This document shows, in pieces, positions 25,151 through 33,765 of a stretch of DNA of 64,000 nucleotides. This stretch comes from Xanthomonas vesicatoria ATCC 35937. Its GTDB lineage: Bacteria; Pseudomonadota; Gammaproteobacteria; Xanthomonadales; Xanthomonadaceae. The stretch is taken from the NCBI RefSeq assembly GCF_001908725.1, contig NZ_CP018725.1, forward strand, positions 4,464,001 through 4,528,000, written 5' to 3'. The position numbers and the translations under genes were made by a program. Each line of letters begins with the position of its first letter. The stretch's first letter is position 1. The notes below the pieces were generated by a model that had not been told where the DNA came from, made no database searches, and was given only the letters and a program-made list of their open reading frames with translations.

Positions 25151-25485
25151 TGGCCAATCACCACCACACCGAGACCGCGGCCGATGCGCATGCCGGCGGT
25201 CTGAAGTCCTACCTGATCGGCTTTGTCATGGCGGTCATCCTCACCGTCATCCCGTTTGCGATGGTGATGAGCGGGGCGTTCTCCAAGGGCGTCACCATCG
25301 TCGTGATTTCAGTCATGGCTGCCGTGCAGATGCTGGTGCACATGGTGTACTTCCTGCATATGGATCGCACGCCCGAGCAGCGTTCCAACGTGCAGGTGGG
25401 CCTGTTCTCGTTGCTGATCATCGGCATCGTGATCGTCGGCTCGCTGTGGGTGCTGCACAACATGAACGTCAACATGATGCATTGA
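25150..25485 (+). CDS. cyoD: Ubiquinol oxidase subunit IV
   Basis: A 111-residue protein with three transmembrane helices (SYLIGFVMAVILTVIPFAMV, IVVISVMAAVQMLVHMVYFL, LFSLLIIGIVIVGSLWVL), matching CyoD in size and topology. It assists assembly of the CuB site in E. coli (family knowledge). It is the last gene of cyoABCD. No cyoE (heme O synthase) follows, so that function must be encoded elsewhere. Confidence 0.9.
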   Translation: MANHHHTETAADAHAGGLKSYLIGFVMAVILTVIPFAMVMSGAFSKGVTIVVISVMAAVQMLVHMVYFLHMDRTPEQRSNVQVGLFSLLIIGIVIVGSLWVLHNMNVNMMH

Positions 25486-25523
25486 GACGGCGCCACGCCG
25501 GATCGACGCATCGTTGACGAAGA

Positions 25524-25551
25524 AGCCGCCAAGCGATTGGCGGCTTTTTTT
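25524..25551 (+). terminator. Terminator after cyoABCD
   Basis: AGCCGCCA, six-base loop, TGGCGGCT and seven T. Confidence 0.88.
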
Positions 25552-25653
25552 ACGTGTCATTTCGCCCGCAACATGACCAATGGCATACGGGGAAGCCGTG
25601 GTGGGCGCTTAGCATCGTGGGCTTGCCTGTTCCAGGTCACCTGCGGAGTTGCG

Positions 25654-27534
25654 ATGAAGATGCCCACCCTGTTGTCCGTGTCGCTGCTGGCAGCGCTGTC
25701 GTTGCCTGCCGCCGCACAAACCGCGCCGCCGCAGGACGTGCCGTTCGACGGCACCTTGAAGATCGACGTCGACGCCACCGACCTGGCCCACCGCATCTTC
25801 AAGGTCAAGACCACCATGCCGGCCAAACCGGGCCCGATGACGCTGCTGTATCCGCAATGGATTCCCGGCAATCACTCGCCAACCGGCCCGATCGATAAAC
25901 TGGCCGGCCTGGTGATCAAGGTCGATGGCAAGGTAGTGCCCTGGAAGCGCGACCAATTCGACGTCTACGCCTTCACTGTGGATGTGCCGCAGGGCGCTGC
26001 CGAACTGGTGGCCGAGTTCAAGTTCCTCTCGCCGCAGGCGCCCAGCCAGGGTCGGGTGATGATGACCCCGGAAATGCTCAACCTGCAGTGGAATACCACC
26101 GCGCTGTATCCGGCCGGCACCTATGCGCGCAACATCAAGGCGCAGGCCAGCGTGACGTTGCCGGCCGGGTGGAGTTATGCCACCGCGCTGGAAACCGATC
26201 GTCGCGTCGGCGACACGGTGACCTTCAAGCCGATCGATTTCGACGACCTGGTCGACTCGCCGATGTTCGCCGGCAAGTACTACAAGCGCGTGGAGTTGAG
26301 CGGCGGCAAGCAGCCGGTCTATCTCAACGTGTTTGCCGACGAAGCCAAGTCGCTGGAGGCCAAGCCGGAGCAGATCAAGGCGCATGCGGCGCTGGTCCAG
26401 CAGATGGACAAGCTTTACGGCGCGCGCCATTTCGACCATTACGAATTCCTGCTGGCGCTGACCAAGAAACTGGGCGGTATCGGCCTGGAGCATCACCGTT
26501 CCAGCGAAAACAGCGGCGTGCCGACGTACTTCACCGAGTGGGACAAGAGCTGGACCGGACGCGATCTGCTCGCACATGAGTTCAACCATTCGTGGAACGG
26601 CAAGTACCGTCGCGGCGCCGATCTGGCCACGCCCAATTTCAATGTGCCGATGGGCGACAGCCTGCTGTGGTTGTACGAAGGCCAGACCCAATTCTGGGGT
26701 GAAGTGATGGCCGCGCGTTCGGGGCTATGGACGCAGGATCAGGCGCGCGAGATGCTCGCTGGCGTGGCGGCCCAGTACGAACGTGGGCGCCCCGGCATGG
26801 CCTGGCGCACGGTGCAGGACACCACCAACGACCCGACCATGTCGATGCGCCGGCCCAAGGCATATCGCAACTATCAGATGGCCGAGGACTATTACTCCGG
26901 CGGCCAGATGATGTGGCTGGAAGTGGACAGCAAGTTGCGCGCGCTGACCAACAACAAGCGCTCCATCGACGATTTCGGCAAGGCGTTCTTCGGCATGAAG
27001 AACGGCGACTGGGACGTCAATCCGTACACCTTCGACGACATCGTGGCCACGCTCAATGGTGTGGCGCCCTATGACTGGGCCAGCCTGTTGCGCAGCCGCA
27101 TGGACGGGCATGGTTCGTTGAACGGCGGCATCGAAGCCAATGGCTGGAAGTTGGTTTACAACGAGGAGCCGAATCTGGCCACCAAGGCCGACGAGAGCGA
27201 GGACAAGGACGCCAACCTGACCTATTCGCTTGGCGTGTCCTTAAAAGCTTCGGGTGACATCAGCGATGTGCTGTGGGACGGCCCGGCGTTCAATGCCGGT
27301 CTGATCGCCGGCAACACGATCGTTGCGGTCAACGGCCGCGCCTTCAGCAGTGAAGTGATCAAAGACGCCATCAAGGGGGCCAAGGGCACCACGGCGCCGA
27401 TCGAGTTGCTGGTCAAGCGTGGTGATCGTTACGACACCGTGCGCATCGATTATCACGGCGGCTTGCTGTACCCGCATCTGGAACGCATCGCCGACAGGCC
27501 GGACCGTTTGAGCGAGTTGTATAAGGCCAAGTAA
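25654..27534 (+). CDS. Secreted M61-family metallopeptidase with C-terminal PDZ domain
   Basis: A 626-residue protein with signal peptide MKMPTLLSVSLLAALSLPAA, an N-terminal beta domain (PQWIPGNHSPTGPIDKLAG) and the M61 gluzincin core. The zinc motif HEFNHSWNGK lies near residues 307-316, with the third-ligand Glu in LWLYEGQTQFWGEV. The last 110 residues form a PDZ domain (LGVSLKAS, AGLIAGNTIVAVNGRAFS). Family members are glycyl aminopeptidases or related enzymes; this one should act in the periplasm. GGAG before the ATG at 25654 decides the start. Confidence 0.9.
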   Translation: MKMPTLLSVSLLAALSLPAAAQTAPPQDVPFDGTLKIDVDATDLAHRIFKVKTTMPAKPGPMTLLYPQWIPGNHSPTGPIDKLAGLVIKVDGKVVPWKRDQFDVYAFTVDVPQGAAELVAEFKFLSPQAPSQGRVMMTPEMLNLQWNTTALYPAGTYARNIKAQASVTLPAGWSYATALETDRRVGDTVTFKPIDFDDLVDSPMFAGKYYKRVELSGGKQPVYLNVFADEAKSLEAKPEQIKAHAALVQQMDKLYGARHFDHYEFLLALTKKLGGIGLEHHRSSENSGVPTYFTEWDKSWTGRDLLAHEFNHSWNGKYRRGADLATPNFNVPMGDSLLWLYEGQTQFWGEVMAARSGLWTQDQAREMLAGVAAQYERGRPGMAWRTVQDTTNDPTMSMRRPKAYRNYQMAEDYYSGGQMMWLEVDSKLRALTNNKRSIDDFGKAFFGMKNGDWDVNPYTFDDIVATLNGVAPYDWASLLRSRMDGHGSLNGGIEANGWKLVYNEEPNLATKADESEDKDANLTYSLGVSLKASGDISDVLWDGPAFNAGLIAGNTIVAVNGRAFSSEVIKDAIKGAKGTTAPIELLVKRGDRYDTVRIDYHGGLLYPHLERIADRPDRLSELYKAK

Positions 27535-27574
27535 GTGCCCGACGTGCGCGCGTCAGCGCGCATGTCGCCCACCC

Positions 27575-27612
27575 AGCCGCAGGGCCGAGCACCGACGATC
27601 CTGCGGCTTTTT
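27575..27612 (+). terminator. Terminator after M61 peptidase gene
   Basis: AGCCGCAG (27575-27582), 18-base loop, CTGCGGCT (27601-27608) and a T-run. Confidence 0.7.
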
Positions 27613-27730
27613 CGTGGCTGCAGAACCAGAACTTCCCGATAGCATGCCGGCCGCGCGATGCGGCGGCGTCGCGCATGCTGAGACCGTCAGCCACTATCCT
27701 GTCGCATCAACGACAACAGGCAAGACGACG

Positions 27731-29125
27731 ATGGCGAAGGCGAAGACGGCCTATGTCTGCGGCGAGTGCGGCGCCGAATACACCAAGTGGCAGGGGCAGT
27801 GCACCGAATGCGGTGTCTGGAACACGCTCAGCGAAATCGTACTGGAAAGTGCCAGTCCCTCCGGTGGCAAGGCCTCGCCGGCGGCATCGCGGCGCAGTGG
27901 ATGGGCCGGTAAGGCCGAGGCGCCCAAGATCACCGCGCTCAAGGACGTGCAGCAGTCCGAGCAGGCGCGCGTGTCCACCGGCATCGGCGAGTTCGATCGT
28001 GTGCTCGGCGGCGGGCTGGTCGAAGGCGCGGTGGTACTGATCGGCGGAGACCCGGGCATCGGCAAATCCACGTTGTTGCTGCAGGCGCTGGCCAGCATGG
28101 CGAGCACCTTGCCGGTGCTGTACGTCACCGGCGAGGAATCGCTGGCGCAGGTGGCTGGGCGCGCGGTGCGTCTGGATCTGCCGCTGGAAGGCCTCAATGC
28201 CCTGGCCGAAACAGGCATCGAAAACATCCTGCAGCATGCCAGCGTGGCGCGGCCAAAACTGATCGTGGCCGACTCGGTACAGACTTTGTGGACCGAATCG
28301 CTGACCGCAGCGCCTGGGTCGGTCAGCCAGGTGCGCGAGAGTGCGGCGCGGCTGGTGCGGTTTGCCAAGGAGACCGGCACGGCGGTGTTCCTGGTCGGGC
28401 ATGTGACCAAGGAAGGCGGCATCGCCGGCCCACGCGTGCTTGAGCACATGGTCGATGCAGTGCTGTATTTCGAAGGCGAGAGCGGTAGCCGGTTTCGCCT
28501 GCTGCGCGCGTTCAAGAACCGCTTTGGCGCGGTCAATGAGTTGGGTGTATTCGCGATGGGCGAAAAGGGCCTCAAGGAGGTCTCCAACCCGTCGGCGATC
28601 TTCCTGTCCGGCGGCAGTACCCAACAGCCCGGCAGTTGCGTGATGGTCACCCGCGAAGGCACCCGGCCCTTGATGGTGGAGGTGCAGGCGCTGGTGGATG
28701 CCTCGCCATTGTCCAATCCACGCCGGGTGGCGGTGGGATTGGAACAGAACCGGCTGGCGATGCTGCTGGCGGTGCTGCATCGGCATGGCGGCATTGTGGT
28801 GGGTGATCAGGACGTGTTCGTCAACGTGGTCGGCGGTATTCGCGTGCAGGAGACGGCAGCCGATCTGCCGGTGTTGCTAGCAGTGCTGTCTTCGCTACGC
28901 GACCGGCCGTTGTCGGAGAAGACGATCGCCTTCGGCGAGGTCGGGTTGTCCGGCGAGATCCGTCCGGTGCCCAATGGCGAGGACCGTCTGAAGGAAGCCG
29001 CGACGCATGGCTTCAAGCGTGCGATCGTGCCGCGCGCCAATGCACCGAAGACGGCCAGCATCAAGGGGATGGAGATCATCGCGGTGGAGCGGCTGAGCCA
29101 GGCGCTGGAGGCCGCAGCCGACTGA
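27731..29125 (+). CDS. radA: DNA repair ATPase RadA
   Basis: A 464-residue RecA-like branch-migration helicase of recombinational repair. It has an N-terminal Cys4 zinc finger (CGECGAEYTKWQGQCTECG), Walker A GGDPGIGKSTLLLQ, the RadA-specific KNRFG motif in RAFKNRFGAVNE and a C-terminal Lon-like domain (DLPVLLAVLSSLRDRPL, FGEVGLSGEIRPV). The ATG at 27731 matches the usual MAKAKTAYVC start. Confidence 0.95.
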   Translation: MAKAKTAYVCGECGAEYTKWQGQCTECGVWNTLSEIVLESASPSGGKASPAASRRSGWAGKAEAPKITALKDVQQSEQARVSTGIGEFDRVLGGGLVEGAVVLIGGDPGIGKSTLLLQALASMASTLPVLYVTGEESLAQVAGRAVRLDLPLEGLNALAETGIENILQHASVARPKLIVADSVQTLWTESLTAAPGSVSQVRESAARLVRFAKETGTAVFLVGHVTKEGGIAGPRVLEHMVDAVLYFEGESGSRFRLLRAFKNRFGAVNELGVFAMGEKGLKEVSNPSAIFLSGGSTQQPGSCVMVTREGTRPLMVEVQALVDASPLSNPRRVAVGLEQNRLAMLLAVLHRHGGIVVGDQDVFVNVVGGIRVQETAADLPVLLAVLSSLRDRPLSEKTIAFGEVGLSGEIRPVPNGEDRLKEAATHGFKRAIVPRANAPKTASIKGMEIIAVERLSQALEAAAD

Positions 29126-29287
29126 GGCATGCAGCCGCCATGTGGACGGTGACGGGCAGGCGCGTGGCCGAGTTGGCTGTCGGCATGCCCAAGGCGTCGC
29201 CGTTCAACGGTGCCGGCGCCCGGCGGACTCTACAAGGGCCGGCAACCGTCTGTCGGCTGGCAGCGGCAATTTGTATTCGGGTGTGAA

Positions 29288-29299
29288 GAAAACGTTTTC
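29288..29299. promoter_or_regulatory. Palindrome GAAAACGTTTTC upstream of the DUF805 gene
   Basis: A perfect 12-base palindrome about 90 bases before the DUF805 start. Its AACGTT centre is like LacI/GalR-family operators. Which regulator binds is unknown. Confidence 0.4.
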
Positions 29300-29388
29300 A
29301 CCAGAGTGCAGCTATGGCACCATGCGCGGCCCGTTGCACTGTGCAGCGGATCACAAACACCGCTGACTGCTCGTACTGGAGAACCACG

Positions 29389-29775
29389 ATGGAATGGATG
29401 TTGTTGCCGCTCAAGCGTTACGCCGACTTTGAAGGTCGCTCGCGCCGCAAGGAATACTGGATGTTCATGCTCTTGCAGGTGATCGTCCTGGTGGTGCTGG
29501 GCATCATGTTTGGTATTGCAGCGGCGGTGATGGGGGGCGACAACGGCCCCGGTCCGCTGGCCTGGGTGGTCGGTGCCATCATGGCGATCTTCGTGCTGGC
29601 GCTAATCGTGCCCAGCATCGCTGTGACCGTGCGCCGTCTGCATGATCAGGGGAAGTCGGGCTGGTTCTATCTGATCAGCTTCGTGCCCTACGTCGGCGGT
29701 TTCATCGTGCTCGTGTTCATGTGCCTGGAAGGCACGCCGGGCCCGAACCAGTACGGCGAGAGCCCGAAGCAGTAA
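29389..29775 (+). CDS. DUF805 inner-membrane protein
   Basis: A 128-residue protein of the DUF805 family: LKRYADFEGRSRRKEYWMFM is the family's N-terminal signature, then helices QVIVLVVLGIMFGIAAAVMG, LAWVVGAIMAIFVLALIVPS and FYLISFVPYVGGFIVLVFM, and the conserved AVTVRRLHDQGKSGW between helices. The function of the family is not known. A TGGAGA site lies before the ATG. It has its own upstream palindrome and a downstream hairpin, so it is probably monocistronic. Confidence 0.85.
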   Translation: MEWMLLPLKRYADFEGRSRRKEYWMFMLLQVIVLVVLGIMFGIAAAVMGGDNGPGPLAWVVGAIMAIFVLALIVPSIAVTVRRLHDQGKSGWFYLISFVPYVGGFIVLVFMCLEGTPGPNQYGESPKQ

Positions 29776-29798
29776 TCGCTTCGCACGATGTGGAGTGA

Positions 29799-29829
29799 AC
29801 GATGGCGCAGGAGTTTCCTGCGCCATCGT
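29799..29829 (+). terminator. Strong hairpin after DUF805 gene
   Basis: A perfect 14-base stem (core GATGGCGCAGGA/TCCTGCGCCATC) with a GTT loop. No strong T-run follows, so termination is probable but not certain. From here to 30485 no gene is seen; the stretch is somewhat AT-richer from about 30160. Confidence 0.55.
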
Positions 29830-30341
29830 CGTTTATGCGGTTGGAGCGGCTGGCAACCGTAGCCTGCGGTGTGTGCAGGTGTTGACCGCGAACCAAAGCC
29901 CTGGTGTAAGCGTGCTATCGGCCGATTCCGGGCACCGGCCAGCAGAGCCGAGGCTGTGCGGGGTGCATTGAGCATGTCGCAGCCCGGATGATCACGGCAA
30001 CGGATTGCGTCTGCATCAAGCCAGTTCCAGCCTGGCGGCTACGCGTCGTTCTGTTCGCTGCCCTGATGTCGTTGCCGTGAGCGAGATGCTCTGCTACGGC
30101 GCCGATATTGCAATCGGTTGTACGGGCGCCTGTGTTGGCGCCCCTAGCTCGCCCGCCAGGCGAAGAGCGTCCTAAAAGTCGCAGACAAGATATTCGATTG
30201 GCGGCTTTTGTAATTGCTCAGTGCATAAGCCGCGGGTCGACCAGGATTTACGGTTTCTGCAGGAGCTGCCGCCTAATCCGGCGTTGGTCGATTTACGATG
30301 GTTTTATTTGAACTAAATGGTCTGGAATGAATTTCATCGGG

Positions 30342-30369
30342 CATGCAAACATGCAAACATGCAAACATG
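30342..30369. repeat. Tandem 8-mer CATGCAAA, three copies plus CATG
   Basis: Three exact head-to-tail copies of CATGCAAA and a fourth partial one, about 65 bases beyond the hrpG 3' hairpin. Confidence 0.9.
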
Positions 30370-30433
30370 AGCTGACAAGCAGAGGCGGACATCGCGCCCC
30401 TATGGCTGATGCACGGCGATAGCGTCACGCTCT

Positions 30434-30462
30434 GCAATGCACTTACCTCGTAAGTGCATTGC
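30434..30462. repeat. Perfect hairpin downstream of hrpG
   Basis: GCAATGCACTTAC (30434-30446), CTC, GTAAGTGCATTGC (30450-30462): a 13-base perfect stem 23 bases past the hrpG stop. It lacks a T-run on either strand. Twelve bases of its arm (TAAGTGCATTGC) recur upstream of hrpG at 31364-31375. Confidence 0.85.
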
Positions 30463-30485
30463 GATGGGCCGATCCGAATCAGTGC

Positions 30486-31271
30486 TCAGCAAGCCGCCGC
30501 ATGATGTCCGGCGCTCGGACTTGCGTTTTTGCCGTGCATGAGTGGGTCCTTGTCCTGCAATGCAAGTTCCAGCTTGTAGCCGTGCGAGTAGACGGTTCTG
30601 ATGCGTACCGCTCCGCTGTGGTTGCACAACTTCAATTTCTTGCGCAGCTTGTAGATGTGCTGCTCCATCGTGCGATCGGTGAACTCGGTGTGGCTGCCCC
30701 AGACCGCCTTGGCAAGCTGGCAGCGGCGGAAACAGACGCCAGGGCTCGAAAAGAGCAGCCAGGCGATCGAGAATTCGCGTGCAGTAAGCACAATCGGCTT
30801 TCCATGCAGGTAGACGGTGTTTTCTTCGCGGATCAGCTGATACGGGCCCACGTTGAGGCGTTGTGATTCCTGGCAGGCCTCCGGTGCCGGGGCAATCGTC
30901 ATGGCCGCCCGCACTTGTAGTTCGTGCGAATTGAATGGGAGCGCTAACACTTCCTGGGCGCCGGCTTGGTACCAGGCCAGAATGTCGGCGGGGCAATCGA
31001 AACGCCCAAGTACGATCAGCGGCGTAGGGTGGCCGCTGTGGCAGCGCTGCCAGGCCAGGAGCGAACTGTCGTCCGAGGCGACGCATGTCGCATCGAAAAT
31101 CAGTAGGTCGCACGGAGAATGCCGCAAGCAGCGCAAGAGCTCCAATTCATCGGAAAACACCGCAATCTGCGGAGCCAGCGGAGCCAGGCTCGCGTTCACC
31201 TGGGATGCCAGGCGCGCGTCCTGCGTCAACAGGAAAGCCGATCCATGCTTTCCGGAAGGATGGCCGGACAT
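30486..31271 (-). CDS. hrpG: Type III secretion master response regulator HrpG
   Basis: A 261-residue OmpR-type regulator recognised as Xanthomonas HrpG. The N-terminal receiver is degenerate but keeps the phosphoacceptor-position Asp60 (DLLIFDATCV). The C-terminal winged-helix domain (TAREFSIAWLLFSSPG, RTMEQHIYKLRKKLKL, VRIRTVYSHGYKLELAL) binds DNA. In Xanthomonas HrpG switches on hrpX and many virulence genes in planta (established). The start at 31271 (MSGHPSGKHG) fits known homologues. It is divergent from hrpX across an 839-base intergenic region. Confidence 0.95.
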   Translation of the reverse strand: MSGHPSGKHGSAFLLTQDARLASQVNASLAPLAPQIAVFSDELELLRCLRHSPCDLLIFDATCVASDDSSLLAWQRCHSGHPTPLIVLGRFDCPADILAWYQAGAQEVLALPFNSHELQVRAAMTIAPAPEACQESQRLNVGPYQLIREENTVYLHGKPIVLTAREFSIAWLLFSSPGVCFRRCQLAKAVWGSHTEFTDRTMEQHIYKLRKKLKLCNHSGAVRIRTVYSHGYKLELALQDKDPLMHGKNASPSAGHHAAAC

Positions 31272-31402
31272 TAGCCGGCCTTCCCATGCCGGCAGGTGTA
31301 CCGGACCTGCGTGGGATGCCGGCGACGGGCGATGGACATCGCCACAAAATCCACAGAGAGAGATAAGTGCATTGCCATACCATCCGGCTGCGAAGGGGGG
31401 AG

Positions 31403-31439
31403 GGTCTGACCGAGGTCTGACGAATGGTATGTACCATTC
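31403..31439. promoter_or_regulatory. Operator-like repeats upstream of hrpG
   Basis: GGTCTGAC occurs at 31403-31410 and 31414-31421, eleven bases apart (one helical turn). Directly after it is the palindrome GAATGGTATGTACCATTC (31422-31439). Both lie 130-170 bases before the hrpG start and look like a regulator site. Which protein binds is unknown. Confidence 0.45.
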
Positions 31440-32040
31440 CGATGGTAGAAAGTTTCATTGCCGCGTACTTTTCTTCGGGTTTGGGTCGGTGTCCTTTAAC
31501 GTGCGCTCATTTATGCGTAACGCAGTTCTTACAAGTCAGGTATGCACCGGCGCATCCGTGCATACCTTGGTCGCAGCAGTGGGTGCTGGTTCTAGACCTG
31601 GCTGAGCGAGGAGGCAGAAGAAATTGGTTGGAAAGGTCTAGACCAAGGTATTGCGATTACGACGAGCTGCCCTTCTTCAGGGAATAGCTCGATCTGAGGT
31701 GGTGACACGAAAGTGACTTTGGTTATGAGTGAGACAACGGCACAGTCGCTTGGCAAAAGACATGCCGGTGATGCGTGTCCGATTTGGCCAAAACGCGCCC
31801 AAATCGTGCTTGGGGCGACCTGTTGGCAGACGTTGCACAGAGGCCCTTCTGGTCCCGAATCGTTTCGCGAGCACCCTGCGTGTCCAGACGGTGGCGAATG
31901 TCTTGCGCTAGACAACGCGCGTGGGCTGCAAGAAAGAATTCCGCATATGCAAAACGCACGGTCGCTACGCCGGAAGACAGAGTGAGGTTTTTTGATTTTT
32001 GCGGTGCCCGCAGGTGGGAAATTCCATTGGATCCGCTGCA

Positions 32041-32046
32041 TACAAT
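32041..32046 (+). promoter_or_regulatory. Candidate -10 for hrpX
   Basis: TACAAT 65 bases before the hrpX ATG. No convincing -35 is seen at the right spacing, as expected if an activator such as HrpG is needed. The intergenic region 31272-32110 contains no supported gene and no perfect plant-inducible-promoter box by eye. Confidence 0.35.
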
Positions 32047-32110
32047 CGTTTGCGCCAGCCAGACCGGCGCATTGTTTGTTTTTGCTCGCCCCCCTCAGAG
32101 AGAGCCCGGC

Positions 32111-33541
32111 ATGATCCTTTCAACCTACTTCGCAGCGATTTCTGCGTTGTCTTACGCAGATCGTCTTCCGACCTATACAAGCAGGATGCTGGTTGGTGCC
32201 TGGCCGCAAGGTCTGCAACATCTTCAACAACGCCGTGATGGCCAAGGAGCCAACGAAGCCTCCGACGACGAGGTCTGCCTGCTGGGTGCCAGCGGCGACG
32301 CCCTGTTGATTCTCGAATACCAGGAAGAGGCCGAAGACGCGTATCGCCACGCCCTGAAGGCGATGCGTGGTCACCAGCGGCAGCTGCGGCTGCTCTCGTG
32401 CCGCAACACCGCCTGGCTGATGTTGAGCCAGCGTCGCCTGAGTGCTGCGCTGAACTGCTTTGCGCAGCTTGCAATGGACCGCGACACCCCGGCCTGCCTG
32501 TGCGGCGAAGGCCTGCTTGGCAAGGCGCTGACCCATTTTCACCTGGGCCAGAGCACGTTGGCCCTGCAGACGCTTGAGCGTGCTCGCGAGGCGCTGTCAG
32601 AGCTGGAAGCCGGTGCGTCCGAGTGGTTGCGCATTGCGACCGCGCTGCGCCTGGACATGATCGCGCAGCTGCGTATCCGGCGCGTCGATCGCATGAGTGA
32701 CCATGTGTTTTGGCAGGCCACGCTGCGCCAGGAAGATGCTTCGCATGCCTTCGAGCCCGGCGAACTGCGCGCCTGCATCGCCGATCTGGCCGAGAGCATG
32801 CCGGTGCTGGCGCAGCGGATGCGGCATGTCCGTAACCTGTTGCGGATCGCTGGCGGCGACACCTTTGGCTTCGACGCGCAGATCGATGCGCTGCCGGCCG
32901 CAGCCACCGGGTGCCCGCCGTGCGCGCGTCAGGACGCGCAGGTAGAGCTGGCACTGGCCGCGCTGGCGGTCGGTCGTGCCGATCTGGCCGAGCGTGCCCT
33001 GGCCGGTGCCGGCCGGCACCATGCGCCGCGCTGGAATCTGGAGTTCGAGTACTGCCAGGCCAAGATCAGCCAGGCGCTGGGCCGTACCGAACAGGCCCTG
33101 TTGCTCTATAACCGCTACGCATTGGGCGCGGTGCAGTGCCTGCGCAGTGAAGTGCAGGCACCGCGTCTGCTGGAAAGCGGCACTCCGGCGCACGTCAGCG
33201 ACGATATCTCCGCGCGCCTGCCGGCCAAGTACCGCCGTGCCTACTGTTACATGATCACCAACGCGCACCGCTCGGACCTGTCGATCAACGAAGTGGCCGC
33301 GCAGATTGGCGTGACCGGTCGCGCGCTGCAGCAGGCATTCAAGTCGGCCACCGGGCTGTCGCCAACCCAGGTGCTGCGGCGTTACCGCATGCAGAGCATC
33401 CGTGACGAATTGCTGGCCGAAGGCGGTTGCGGCAGCGTCCTGCAGGCAGCCAGTCGTTGGGGCGTTGGCAGCCGTTCAGCACTCGCCAAGGGTTACCGCC
33501 AGCACTTCAATGAGGCACCCATGGAAACCCTGCAGCGTTAG
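32111..33541 (+). CDS. hrpX: AraC-family transcriptional activator HrpX
   Basis: A 476-residue protein, the known length of HrpX, starting MILSTYFAAISALSYADRLP. The N-terminal three quarters is helical and TPR-like. The C-terminal 100 residues are an AraC-type double helix-turn-helix (DLSINEVAAQIGVTGRALQQ, KSATGLSPTQVLRRYRMQSI). HrpX activates hrp operons and type III effectors through PIP boxes (established). AGAGAG before the ATG at 32111 supports this start. The frame is open upstream but lacks similarity. HrpG acts above it. Confidence 0.96.
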   Translation: MILSTYFAAISALSYADRLPTYTSRMLVGAWPQGLQHLQQRRDGQGANEASDDEVCLLGASGDALLILEYQEEAEDAYRHALKAMRGHQRQLRLLSCRNTAWLMLSQRRLSAALNCFAQLAMDRDTPACLCGEGLLGKALTHFHLGQSTLALQTLERAREALSELEAGASEWLRIATALRLDMIAQLRIRRVDRMSDHVFWQATLRQEDASHAFEPGELRACIADLAESMPVLAQRMRHVRNLLRIAGGDTFGFDAQIDALPAAATGCPPCARQDAQVELALAALAVGRADLAERALAGAGRHHAPRWNLEFEYCQAKISQALGRTEQALLLYNRYALGAVQCLRSEVQAPRLLESGTPAHVSDDISARLPAKYRRAYCYMITNAHRSDLSINEVAAQIGVTGRALQQAFKSATGLSPTQVLRRYRMQSIRDELLAEGGCGSVLQAASRWGVGSRSALAKGYRQHFNEAPMETLQR

Positions 33542-33550
33542 TCGACGACG

Positions 33551-33580
33551 TCACGGCCCGGCATGTGCGCCGGGCCGTGA
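33551..33580 (+). terminator. Hairpin after hrpX
   Basis: A perfect 12-base stem TCACGGCCCGGC/GCCGGGCCGTGA with a six-base loop, ten bases after the stop and without a T-run. Confidence 0.55.
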
Positions 33581-33765
33581 TGCCGCGTTGCCGATTGTCG
33601 ATTCAGGCGGCGTCCGCCGTAGTTGCGCAGCTGTACACAGGCTGGAGCAAGCGCCAAAGTGAGACGTGCGTGCAGGATGGCTTGCGGCTATCCTTGCCGG
33701 CTCGCACTGCCACCCAGGAGGCGCGTCCGAGGATGGGCGTGGCCGCCAAGGAAACGACGACGATC

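Noticed and set aside
30342..30369. CRISPR-like array
   Set aside because: The repeat unit is eight bases with no spacers, and no cas gene is present.
31775..32110. Upstream extension of the hrpX frame
   Set aside because: HrpX is 476 residues from the ATG at 32111, with a ribosome site; the extension has no similarity to known HrpX.
31272..32110. Plant-inducible-promoter boxes (TTCGB-N15-TTCGB)
   Set aside because: Several TTCG words occur but none pairs at the required 15-base spacing by eye.
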